Of a stretch of 9,072 nucleotides of DNA, positions 1 through 5,732 are shown piece after piece; position 1 is the stretch's first letter; every line of letters begins with the position of its first letter. The DNA is taken from NCBI GenBank assembly GCA_038526275.1, contig JBCBGY010000178.1, forward strand, positions 1 through 9,072. The letters are read 5' to 3'. The notes beneath the pieces were generated by a model. That model worked only from the letters and a program-made list of their open reading frames with translations. It did not search any database and was not told where the DNA came from. Origin of the DNA: 188UL27-1 sp038526275. Its GTDB lineage: Bacteria; Pseudomonadota; Alphaproteobacteria; Rhodobacterales; Rhodobacteraceae. The position numbers and the translations under genes were made by a program.

Positions 1-1745
1 ACCGCGCCTTTGGTGCCGATGGCGTCTTTGGTGGAAGCTTCGCCCAAGAGCATTTTGTTGTGCGGCTCGCCCGACGGGATCATGGGGAAGCAGTTTTCGT
101 GCTTTTCCACCAGACAATCGAAGATCACCGGGCCGTCATAGGCGATCATTTCCATGATCGCGTCATCCAAATCGGCGGGATCATTGACCATGATGCCTTT
201 GCCGCCGAACGCCTCGGCCAGCTTGACGAAGTCCGGCAGCGCCTCGGACCAGCTGTGGGAATAGCGCTCGCCATGGAGCAGTTCTTGCCACTGGCGGACC
301 ATGCCCAGGCGTTCATTGTTCAGGATGAACTGCTTGACGGGCAGACGGTATTGGATCGCCGTGCCCATCTCTTGCATATTCATCAGCCAGGACGCATCGC
401 CCGCCACGTTGATCACCAGCGCATCCGGATGCGCGACCTGCACACCGATGGACGCCGGAAAGCCGTAGCCCATCGTGCCCAATCCGCCAGAAGTCATCCA
501 GCGGTTCGGAGCCTCGAAGCCCAGATATTGCGCCGCCCACATTTGATGCTGGCCGACCTCGGTGCAGATATAGCGGTCGTGGCTCTTGGTCAGTTCTTCC
601 AGCCGGACCAAGGCGTGTTGCGGCTTGATCGTCTTTTCGGACGCTTTGAAATCCAGGCAGCGGATGGCGCGCCAGTCGTTGATCTGCTTCCACCACGCGG
701 CCAAACCTTCGCTGTTCACTTTGCTGCCGCGGGCCTTCCAAAGGGTCAGGGCGTCTTCCAGCACATGGGCCACATCGCCGATGATCGGGAAATCGGTATG
801 CACGACCTTGTTGATCGAAGACGGGTCGATATCGATATGGGCCTTCAGCGAGTTCGGGCTGAAATCCGCGATCCGCCCCGTAATGCGGTCATCAAACCGG
901 GCACCGACATTGATCATCAGATCGCAGCCATGCATGGCCAGGTTGGCTTCATAAAGCCCGTGCATCCCCAGCATCCCCAACCACGAGGTGCCAGATGCCG
1001 GATATGCGCCCAACCCCATCAAGGTGGAGGTAATGGGAAAGCCCGTCGCCGCCACGAATTCCCGCAGCAGTTGGGTGGCCTTGTCGCCGGAATTGATGAC
1101 GCCGCCCCCGGTATAGAAAATCGGGCGAGCGGCGGTTTCCATGGCCTCAACCAACGCTTCGATCACCTCGGCATCGCCTTCGGTGCGGGGATGATAGTGG
1201 CCTTCAGGCGTTTCATCGGGGCCAACATATTTGCCGGTCGCAAACTGAACATCTTTCGGGATGTCAATCAGCACCGGACCCGGCCTGCCGGATGTGGCTA
1301 CATGAAAGGCTTCATGGATGGTTTCGGAAAGCCTGTCTGTGTCTTTGACCAACCAGTTATGCTTCGTGCAAGGCCGGGTGATCCCGACGGTGTCCGCTTC
1401 CTGAAAAGCATCGGACCCGATCATGAAGGTCGGCACCTGGCCCGTCAGAACGACCATGGGGATTGAATCCATCAGCGCATCGGTAATGCCCGTCACCGCA
1501 TTGGTCGCGCCTGGTCCGGAGGTGACCAGTACCACGCCAGGCTTGCCCGTCGACCGCGCATAGCCTTCGGCGGCATGGGTTGCACCCTGTTCGTGCCGCA
1601 CCAGAATGTGACGAATGCCTTCCTGCTGAAAGATCTCATCGTAAATCGGTAGCACAGCACCACCGGGATAGCCGAACACGACGTCCACACCCTGATCCTT
1701 CAGGGCTTGAACCACCATCTTTGCTCCGGTCATTTGGCGTGCCAT
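1..1745 (-). CDS. ilvB: Acetolactate synthase large (catalytic) subunit, 3' end cut by window edge
   Basis: ThDP-dependent enzyme of valine, leucine and isoleucine synthesis. It condenses two pyruvates to 2-acetolactate, or pyruvate with 2-oxobutyrate to 2-aceto-2-hydroxybutyrate, in the cytoplasm and normally with a small regulatory subunit (IlvH/IlvN). The reverse strand reads open for 581 codons from ATG at 1745, with GGAG at 1753-1756. Visible family marks are the FGYPGGAVLPIYDE segment (about residues 24-37), the catalytic Glu52 in VRHEQGATHAAEGYA, SGPGATN, the herbicide-site region GQVPTFMIGSDAFQE, and the ThDP/Mg motif G449-D450 in GDASWLMNMQEM. RQWQELLHGERYSHSW retains the Trp linked to inhibitor sensitivity. 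The last readable residues (LLGEASTKDAIGTKGA) resemble the normal C-terminus, so only a few codons should be missing. The regulatory subunit gene probably follows beyond position 1. It is preceded by an attenuation leader. Some annotations call this gene ilvI. The long plus-strand ORF opposite it (60-1466) is a codon-bias shadow. Confidence 0.97.
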   Translation of the reverse strand, partial: MARQMTGAKMVVQALKDQGVDVVFGYPGGAVLPIYDEIFQQEGIRHILVRHEQGATHAAEGYARSTGKPGVVLVTSGPGATNAVTGITDALMDSIPMVVLTGQVPTFMIGSDAFQEADTVGITRPCTKHNWLVKDTDRLSETIHEAFHVATSGRPGPVLIDIPKDVQFATGKYVGPDETPEGHYHPRTEGDAEVIEALVEAMETAARPIFYTGGGVINSGDKATQLLREFVAATGFPITSTLMGLGAYPASGTSWLGMLGMHGLYEANLAMHGCDLMINVGARFDDRITGRIADFSPNSLKAHIDIDPSSINKVVHTDFPIIGDVAHVLEDALTLWKARGSKVNSEGLAAWWKQINDWRAIRCLDFKASEKTIKPQHALVRLEELTKSHDRYICTEVGQHQMWAAQYLGFEAPNRWMTSGGLGTMGYGFPASIGVQVAHPDALVINVAGDASWLMNMQEMGTAIQYRLPVKQFILNNERLGMVRQWQELLHGERYSHSWSEALPDFVKLAEAFGGKGIMVNDPADLDDAIMEMIAYDGPVIFDCLVEKHENCFPMIPSGEPHNKMLLGEASTKDAIGTKGA

Positions 1746-1778
1746 CGGTTTTCTCCATATCGCTGGCGTTTGGGCAAT

Positions 1779-1806
1779 AAAAAACCCCCGGTCTTTCGGC
1801 GGGGGT
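1779..1806 (-). terminator. Intrinsic terminator of the ilvB attenuator
   Basis: Read on the minus strand, ACCCCCG (1806-1800) pairs perfectly with CGGGGGT (1790-1784) around a 9-nt loop, followed directly by a run of six T (1784-1779, one shared with the stem). It sits between the leader peptide and the ilvB start, 34 nt before the ATG, so it can only work as a conditional terminator in the 5' leader, not as the end of another gene. Confidence 0.9.
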
Positions 1807-1848
1807 GCATGGGGCCTGATCAGGGTGTCCGTTACCGGCCCATGCACC
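1804..1848 (-). promoter_or_regulatory. Antiterminator hairpin of the ilvB attenuator
   Basis: On the minus strand GGTGCATGGGCC (1848-1837) is complementary to GGCCCCATGCACC (1816-1804) with one bulged C. The 3' arm shares ACC (1806-1804) with the 5' arm of the terminator, so the two structures exclude each other. The 5' arm lies in the last codons of the leader peptide. This is the arrangement needed for ribosome-mediated attenuation. Confidence 0.8.
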
Positions 1849-1879
1849 TAATCTCCACTAGAATTACCACGGTCTTCAT
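1832..1879 (-). CDS. ilv leader peptide (attenuation control), 15 residues
   Basis: This short reading frame just upstream of ilvB translates as MKTVVILVEIRCMGR followed by TAA. Six of residues 4-10 are branched-chain amino acids (Val-Val-Ile-Leu-Val, then Ile after Glu), the usual mark of a leader that measures charged tRNA for the operon's products. An AAGGAA ribosome site lies at 1888-1893, about 8-9 nt before the ATG. Its last codons overlap the 5' arm of the antiterminator (1837-1848). A ribosome stalled at the Val/Ile/Leu codons would leave that arm free, whereas one that reaches the stop codon would cover it and let the terminator at 1779-1806 form. The peptide itself probably has no function. 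Such leaders are established for ilv operons of proteobacteria; the assignment here rests on sequence pattern and position only. Confidence 0.88.
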   Translation of the reverse strand: MKTVVILVEIRCMGR

Positions 1880-1909
1880 CGACGATCTTCCTTAGTCAGT
1901 GTCGGCGAC

Positions 1910-1936
1910 ATTAGACCTGAGTGTTGGGGGCGTCAA
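1910..1936 (-). promoter_or_regulatory. Probable ilv leader promoter
   Basis: On the minus strand TTGACG (1936-1931, 5 of 6 to the -35 consensus) is followed after 15 nt by TCTAAT (1915-1910, 5 of 6 to the -10 consensus); a weaker TAATGT gives the usual 17-nt spacing. Transcription would begin about 25 nt before the leader-peptide start, which fits an attenuator transcript. The 15-nt spacer is short, so the exact -10 is uncertain. Confidence 0.55.
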
Positions 1937-1962
1937 CCGCTGCTCTGGAGAAAATGTCGCAA

Positions 1963-2016
1963 AACGGATCAATTGCGGAATTTTCTTTCCAAGACCTACT
2001 TTCGAACTGATCCGTT
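1963..2016. repeat. 9-bp inverted repeat upstream of ilvB
   Basis: AACGGATCA (1963-1971) and TGATCCGTT (2008-2016) are perfect inverted copies separated by 36 nt. They lie in the non-coding stretch upstream of the ilv promoter and of the small plus-strand ORF at 2119. This could be a two-site operator or chance. Apart from this pair and weak promoter-like boxes at 2022-2051, I see nothing else in 1937-2118. Confidence 0.4.
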
Positions 2017-2021
2017 CACAT

Positions 2022-2051
2022 TTGCTGTGCATCAGTGCGCAGAACTATAAC
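2022..2051 (+). promoter_or_regulatory. Possible promoter for the small ORF at 2119
   Basis: TTGCTG (2022-2027) and TATAAC (2046-2051) are spaced by 18 nt on the plus strand, about 68 nt before the small ORF. Both are partial matches to the housekeeping consensus (4 of 6 and 5 of 6). It is supported only by spacing, similarity and position. Confidence 0.3.
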
Positions 2052-2118
2052 CAACCAGCCATTGCTGTGAATTTCTCTATGGGCGATGAAGGGTCATTGT
2101 GAACAGGAGAGTTCAGAA

Positions 2119-2244
2119 ATGCGGTTTAGACATGTCCCTGACTTTACGATCTGTCGTGCGGCACTGCTAAGTTGTTTGCTGGTGATGGGCTTTTGGCTGA
2201 GCGCCCATCCTGTCAACGCGGCAGCACTGGCCATTTGCTGCTAA
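2119..2244 (+). CDS. Small putative secreted or membrane peptide, 41 residues, unknown function
   Basis: I do not recognise this ORF. It begins at ATG 2119 after a good Shine-Dalgarno (AGGAG at 2105-2109) and ends with TAA at 2242-2244. The product has a basic start (MRFRHV), a hydrophobic core (about residues 14-28, ALLSCLLVMGFWLSA) and an alanine-rich stretch (PVNAAALA) that resembles a signal-peptidase site. Only some seven residues, ending in Ile-Cys-Cys, would remain after cleavage. There are four or five Cys in 41 residues. Its 3' end overlaps the convergent response-regulator gene by four bases. It could be a small secreted or membrane peptide, a leader-type ORF, or the remnant 5' end of a lost exported protein. 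The ribosome site and signal-like composition argue for translation; nothing indicates a function. Confidence 0.45.
   Translation: MRFRHVPDFTICRAALLSCLLVMGFWLSAHPVNAAALAICC
2184..2209. repeat. 7-bp stem-loop within the small ORF, 3' of the response regulator
   Basis: GATGGGC (2184-2190) and GCCCATC (2203-2209) form a perfect 7-bp stem with a 12-nt loop. On the minus strand it lies about 30 nt past the response-regulator stop and could end or protect that transcript, but no T-run follows on either strand, so it is not a convincing intrinsic terminator. Confidence 0.35.
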
Positions 2245-2906
2245 AGCGCCATGCCCGTCCCTTGGAGCACCCCATGTTCCAGAGCGTAGCGAGTTAGGCC
2301 CGCGGTCGAACTGATCCCCAACTTGCGTTTGATATTCTTGCGGTGGGTTTCTACCGTCCGCACACTGATGCCCAGCGCATTTGCCACTTCTTTGTTGGAC
2401 AGGCCGCGCGCCAGTTGCAACAGGATGGTCTGCTCCCGACTGGTCAGCGCCTCCCGTTCCGGCGAACTGTCCGGAGCCAAAGACGCTTCCGCCCCGGTGC
2501 AAAGATACCGCTCCCCCGCCATGACCTTGTCTATCGCTTTTTTGATCGCGTCGGTCGGGACATCCTTCAAGACATATCCGCGCGCGCCATGGCTCAGGGC
2601 CGTAGAGATGTATTCCGCGCTGTCATGCATTGACAGGATCAGGATCTTGGTGTCGGGAGCCCGTTCCAGGATGATTTCGGTGGCGCTGAGACCGTTCACC
2701 TCGGGCATGTTGAGGTCCATCAAGATCACGTCCGGGGCCAGGGCCTCTACCCGATCAATAGCCTCCTGTCCGTTGGACAACGTGGCCACCACCGAAAGAT
2801 CCGCGTAACTTTCCAGTATCGCTTCGATCCCTTCAGCGACCATTGGATGGTCGTCCACGATCATAACGCGGGTATTGCCGTTGCCGTCAGGTTGCATAGT
2901 GGCCAT
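2241..2906 (-). CDS. Two-component response regulator, NarL/FixJ (LuxR-type HTH) family
   Basis: DNA-binding response regulator of 221 residues, a normal length for the family. The receiver domain (about residues 12-130) has the acidic pair Asp18-Asp19 in MIVDDHPMV, the phospho-acceptor Asp64 in VILMDLNMPE, Ser92 in ILSMHD and Lys114 in YVLKDVP. All catalytic positions are present. A LuxR-type helix-turn-helix follows (about 153-198), with LTSREQTILLQLARGLSNKE and ISVRTVETHRKNIKRKLGI. I place the start at 2906 because AGGA at 2912-2915 sits 5 nt upstream in a GGGGAGGAAG stretch; an in-frame ATG at 3008 would add 34 non-domain residues inside the kinase gene. It overlaps the kinase gene by 20 nt, implying translational coupling. 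It probably receives phosphate from that kinase and regulates the divergent TRAP operon. The target is inferred from gene order. Confidence 0.93.
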   Translation of the reverse strand: MATMQPDGNGNTRVMIVDDHPMVAEGIEAILESYADLSVVATLSNGQEAIDRVEALAPDVILMDLNMPEVNGLSATEIILERAPDTKILILSMHDSAEYISTALSHGARGYVLKDVPTDAIKKAIDKVMAGERYLCTGAEASLAPDSSPEREALTSREQTILLQLARGLSNKEVANALGISVRTVETHRKNIKRKLGISSTAGLTRYALEHGVLQGTGMAL

Positions 2907-4347
2907 GATCTTCCTCCCCAACCGTACTATCGCTCGCTCGGTTCGCTGTCGACGGTGGAACGGCGGGGCTTGGTTCGTCAGGGGGCAGTAGTCTGCTGAG
3001 AGGCACATGAGCCTTTATCGTTGTGCCGTCACGGCTCGACCCGATGTCCAGTCTGCCTCCAACTTGTTCTATCCGCTCCTGCATATTCCTTAATCCGAGG
3101 CCGTTGGGCCGCCGGCTGGTCCCATCCATACCCTTGCCGTTATCTTCGATATGAAGTGTCGCCCCGCGATTGTGGCCCCAGACCTTAAGGTAGACCTGAC
3201 TGGCCGCCGCATGGCGCTCGATATTGGTCAAGGCCTCCTGGGCGATGCGATAAAGCGCGATCTTAGCATCAGGTTCCAGACGATTGCGGAACACCACAGG
3301 GTCAAAACAGGTGACGATGCCCGTCCGTTTACTGAAGGTTTCGGCCAGCGTGTGAAGGGCCGGACCCAGGCCCAGATCATCCAGCACACCTGGGCGCAAA
3401 TCGCGGGAAATGCGGCGCACTTCCTGGATACTGCCCGAGATGGAGTCGATGCCGCGATCCAGATTGGCCATGGCCCGATCGTCCCCGGCGGCCACCCGCT
3501 TGCGCGCGAGTTCCAGACTATAGCGAACACCGATCAACATCTGGCTGACACTGTCGTGGAGTTCCCTTGCGACACGACCCCGCTCCTCCTCCTGCGTGTC
3601 TATGATTCGGCTTGTCAGCGCCTTGAGCTTCGCATCCGCCGACCGGCGTTCCCGGATGTTCAGAAGCAAACCAGAGAAAAAGACCAGCAACAGGGCGCAG
3701 ACGGTTATGAAGCCGATCCAGATAAAGGTACGCTCCACCCGTGCTTCGGTTTCGGCACGTACATTGGCCACGGTGGCGCGCACGTCATCGATAAAAATGC
3801 CTGTCCCGACGGCCCATCGCCAGTTTTGCAACCCTACCACGTAGGTCACCATTTGCGCTTGCTCGCCGGTAGAGGGCTTTTCCCACAAATATGTGTGATA
3901 CCCGGCGCCAGAGCGGGCAATGCGGATCAATTCGTCAACCACCGGCACACCTTCCGGGTCTTGCAGCCCTGCCCAGTTGCGATTGATGAACCGGGTCTGC
4001 CTGGGGCTGACCAAATTGGTGCCGTCATAGTCGTACACAAAGAAGAAGCCGTCCTGGCCGTAGGTCATCGCCGAAAGCATTTGCATGACGCGGGTCTTGG
4101 CGGCCTGGTCATCTGGGTCTGCCCGCCCGTATATCGAAAAAAACGCGTTTCGGGCGAGGGTTAGGTAATTTTTTAGCTCCCGCTTTTTGGCCTCGATAAG
4201 CTGGAATTCCAGTTCCTTCACTTCGCGATCCGCCAGCTGCGCGGACTGAACCGCCACGACCACAGAGATCGACGCCACAGCAAAGATCAGAGGCACTGAA
4301 GCCAGCAGAAACAGCTTTTGGGCATAGCTCAGCGCAAGTCGGGGCAT
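2887..4347 (-). CDS. Cache-domain sensor histidine kinase (HisKA_3 / HPK7 type)
   Basis: Membrane sensor kinase of 486 residues, partner of the response regulator that follows it. It has an N-terminal membrane helix (about 11-34) and a periplasmic single-Cache-like sensor (about 36-205; features include GQDGFFFVYDYDGTNLVSP and NWRWAVGTGIFIDDV). A second helix (about 207-230) leads to a dimerisation/phospho-acceptor region with His264 in EEERGRVARELHDSVSQM, the HisKA_3 pattern. The ATPase domain shows the N box LTNIERHA (Asn375), DNGKGM (402-407) and NGLGLRNMQERI (415-426). A Pro/Ser-rich tail (about 455-475) precedes the stop. The ATG at 4347 has AGGA 5 nt upstream (4353-4356). Kinases with Cache sensors commonly detect small organic acids. 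Its divergent position to a TRAP operon suggests it senses that transporter's substrate, directly or together with the binding protein; this is inference. Confidence 0.93.
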   Translation of the reverse strand: MPRLALSYAQKLFLLASVPLIFAVASISVVVAVQSAQLADREVKELEFQLIEAKKRELKNYLTLARNAFFSIYGRADPDDQAAKTRVMQMLSAMTYGQDGFFFVYDYDGTNLVSPRQTRFINRNWAGLQDPEGVPVVDELIRIARSGAGYHTYLWEKPSTGEQAQMVTYVVGLQNWRWAVGTGIFIDDVRATVANVRAETEARVERTFIWIGFITVCALLLVFFSGLLLNIRERRSADAKLKALTSRIIDTQEEERGRVARELHDSVSQMLIGVRYSLELARKRVAAGDDRAMANLDRGIDSISGSIQEVRRISRDLRPGVLDDLGLGPALHTLAETFSKRTGIVTCFDPVVFRNRLEPDAKIALYRIAQEALTNIERHAAASQVYLKVWGHNRGATLHIEDNGKGMDGTSRRPNGLGLRNMQERIEQVGGRLDIGSSRDGTTIKAHVPLSRLLPPDEPSPAVPPSTANRASDSTVGEEDHGHYAT

Positions 4348-4362
4348 GGCGATCCTGTGGAC

Positions 4363-4376
4363 GGTGCGGATGCACC
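4363..4376. promoter_or_regulatory. Palindrome on the kinase transcription start (possible operator)
   Basis: GGTGC-GGAT-GCACC is a perfect 5-bp inverted repeat with a 4-nt centre. It lies just downstream of the predicted -10 of the kinase promoter, covering the expected transcription start and 16 nt before the ATG. That position suits a repressor or autoregulation site; it could also be a small 5'-UTR hairpin. Confidence 0.4.
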
Positions 4377-4405
4377 ATTGTCGAGAAAGTCTGCCAAATC
4401 GTCAA
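4377..4405 (-). promoter_or_regulatory. Promoter of the histidine kinase / response regulator genes
   Basis: On the minus strand TTGACG (4405-4400) and GACAAT (4382-4377) are separated by exactly 17 nt, matching the -35 and -10 consensus at 5 and 4 of 6 positions. The predicted start near 4370 would give a leader of about 23 nt before the kinase ATG at 4347. Confidence 0.6.
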
Positions 4406-4420
4406 ATAAAGAGGCGCGGC

Positions 4421-4436
4421 TACGCAGTCCTAGGTA
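4421..4436. promoter_or_regulatory. Candidate response-regulator binding site for the TRAP operon
   Basis: TACGCAGTCCTAGGTA is an imperfect palindrome: TAC pairs with GTA at the ends and AG with CT inside. LuxR/NarL-type regulators often bind TAC-containing inverted half-sites. If TATGCT (4459-4464) is the -10 of the TRAP operon, the site is centred near -42, where an activator replaces a weak -35 box. No good -35 is seen there. The assignment is inferred, not established. Confidence 0.35.
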
Positions 4437-4485
4437 TTTTCATTTGTCTAGCTGGTTCTATGCTGCCTGCCACTTGCAACGATCC

Positions 4486-4504
4486 GCCCGTCGAAGCGGC
4501 GGGC
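4486..4504 (+). promoter_or_regulatory. Hairpin in the 5' leader of the TRAP operon
   Basis: GCCCGTC (4486-4492) can pair with GGCGGGC (4498-4504) through seven pairs, one of them G-U, around a 5-nt loop. It ends 9 nt before the Shine-Dalgarno GGGAGGA (4514-4520) of the binding-protein gene and has no T-run. It may stabilise the 5' end of the mRNA or keep the ribosome site exposed. Confidence 0.4.
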
Positions 4505-4526
4505 AGTCTTACTGGGAGGATACCAT

Positions 4527-5612
4527 ATGGATCGTCGTTCTTTTCTTCGTGCAGGCGCTGTCGGCACGGCAGCCACGGCATTGGCAGCACCGGCAATCGC
4601 CGGAAGCCACGCCCGCACGCTGACCATGGTCACTTCGTGGCCCCGTGGCTTTGCTGTTCTTGATGACGCCGCCACCTACTTCAACGAAGCCGTCAATGCG
4701 ATGTCGGGCGGCAGCCTGACCATCGAAAAGAAGGCTCCCGGTGAATTGGTTGGCGCCTTTGAAGTGTTTGACGCTGTGACCTCGGGTCAGGCAGATATCT
4801 ACCACTCTGCCGACTACTACTTCATCGGCCAGCATCCGGGCTACGCATTCTTCACCGCAGTGCCCTTCGGCGCGACGGCGCAAGAGCTGACCAACTGGTA
4901 CTACCATGATGGCGGTCAGGATCTGCACAACGAGTTGGGCCAGATCTTTGGTCTGCATTCCATGCAGTGCGGCAATTCCGGCTCGCAGTCCGGCGGCTGG
5001 TTCCGTGAAGAACTGTCGTCTGCCGCTGACCTGCAGGGCCTGCGCTTCCGGATGCCGGGCCTGGGTGGCCAGGTGCTGGGCAAGCTTGGCGCATCGGTTC
5101 AGAACATCCCTGGCGGTGAACTTTACCAGGCGCTGTCGTCTGGCGCACTGGATGGCCTGGAATGGGTTGGTCCGTTTGCGGATGAGCGCGCCGGTTTCCA
5201 GGAAGTTGCCAAGGTTTACTACACAGCCGGTTTCCACGAGCCTGGCTCCGGTTTGACCGCGGCTGTGAACCTAGACGTTTGGGAAAGCCTGGACGATGCT
5301 CAGAAGGCCATTCTGGACAATGCCGCCAAAGCAACAACGCATTGGCAGCTTGCCCAGACTTTGGCAAATAACGGCGCGGCCCTGTCCCGTCTGCAAGCCC
5401 AAGGCGTCAAGACTCTGCAATTCTCGGATGACATCTGGGATTCGTTTGGCACCGCGTCTGCCGAGGTTCTGGACGAGAATATGGGCGATGAACTGTTCGC
5501 GCAGATCCGGGGCAGCTTCGATGCCAGCCTTGCCAAGTCTTCCGACTGGATCCTGAAGTCAGACGGCGAGTTCGTCTCTCAACGCAACCGCGTTCTGGCC
5601 AGCCGGGGCTAA
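4527..5612 (+). CDS. TRAP transporter periplasmic substrate-binding protein, TakP-like (ketoacid/lactate type)
   Basis: Periplasmic receptor of 361 residues that captures an organic acid and delivers it to the TRAP membrane subunits. A twin-arginine signal is clear at the N-terminus (RRSFLRAG, residues 3-10, then an alanine-rich core; cleavage likely after AIA25 or SHA29), so it should be exported folded by Tat. The mature part is a DctP/TakP-type fold. It has GGWFREEL (156-163), Gln154, Arg175 in LRFRMPG, GGELYQALSSGALDG (196-210) and Glu212-Trp213 in LEWVGP. As I recall the TakP structure, these positions hold the ligand carboxylate (Arg) and the Na+ (Gln, Glu, Trp), which points to a 2-oxoacid or lactate-like monocarboxylate. 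The sequence differs enough from R. sphaeroides TakP that I do not transfer the symbol. The start is supported by GGGAGGA 6-7 nt upstream. It is first in the operon and followed by a strong stem-loop. Confidence 0.93.
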   Translation: MDRRSFLRAGAVGTAATALAAPAIAGSHARTLTMVTSWPRGFAVLDDAATYFNEAVNAMSGGSLTIEKKAPGELVGAFEVFDAVTSGQADIYHSADYYFIGQHPGYAFFTAVPFGATAQELTNWYYHDGGQDLHNELGQIFGLHSMQCGNSGSQSGGWFREELSSAADLQGLRFRMPGLGGQVLGKLGASVQNIPGGELYQALSSGALDGLEWVGPFADERAGFQEVAKVYYTAGFHEPGSGLTAAVNLDVWESLDDAQKAILDNAAKATTHWQLAQTLANNGAALSRLQAQGVKTLQFSDDIWDSFGTASAEVLDENMGDELFAQIRGSFDASLAKSSDWILKSDGEFVSQRNRVLASRG

Positions 5613-5641
5613 GACCCCAGGGGTGGTACGCGAGGGGTTTT

Positions 5642-5668
5642 CCGGCTGACAGTCAACATGTTAGCCGG
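5642..5668 (+). promoter_or_regulatory. Intercistronic stem-loop between binding-protein and membrane-subunit genes
   Basis: CCGGCTGAC (5642-5650) pairs with GTTAGCCGG (5660-5668) over nine positions (one G-U) with a 9-nt loop. It is followed by a GC-rich stretch with further CCGG/CCGGG pairing options (5670-5695) and no T-run. In binding-protein-dependent operons such structures commonly protect the upstream message so the receptor is made in excess. The next gene starts with a weaker ribosome site (GGGGGGA), consistent with lower expression. The rest of the 120-nt gap shows only a short ACCCC/GGGGT pairing near 5614-5638. Confidence 0.6.
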
Positions 5669-5732
5669 GCCCGGCATCCTCCGGTCATGGCCGGGGGGTG
5701 CCTAACGAAGGTTTTCGGACGGGGGGATTGCC

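Noticed and set aside
60..1466. 468-codon plus-strand ORF opposite ilvB
   Set aside because: Entirely antisense to a clearly conserved acetolactate synthase; composition (His/Asp/Arg/Gly-rich, no domain) is typical of a shadow frame in GC-rich DNA, and no ribosome site or domain supports it.
1899..2102. 67-codon plus-strand ORF upstream of the small secreted-peptide ORF
   Set aside because: Starts with GTG without a ribosome site, runs across the ilv promoter region and shows no recognisable domain.
3151..4164. 337-codon plus-strand ORF opposite the histidine kinase
   Set aside because: Antisense to the kinase ATPase, HisKA and Cache regions, which carry all expected motifs; the antisense product has no family marks.
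4509..5237. 242-codon minus-strand ORF opposite the TRAP receptor
   Set aside because: Shadow of the receptor gene; would also run into the receptor's own leader and ribosome site.
5614..5638. ACCCC/GGGGT pairing followed by TTTT after the TRAP receptor gene as an intrinsic terminator
   Set aside because: Only five pairs with a 15-nt loop, or a 1-nt loop for the nearer partner; too weak, and the stronger stem-loop at 5642-5668 explains the gap better.
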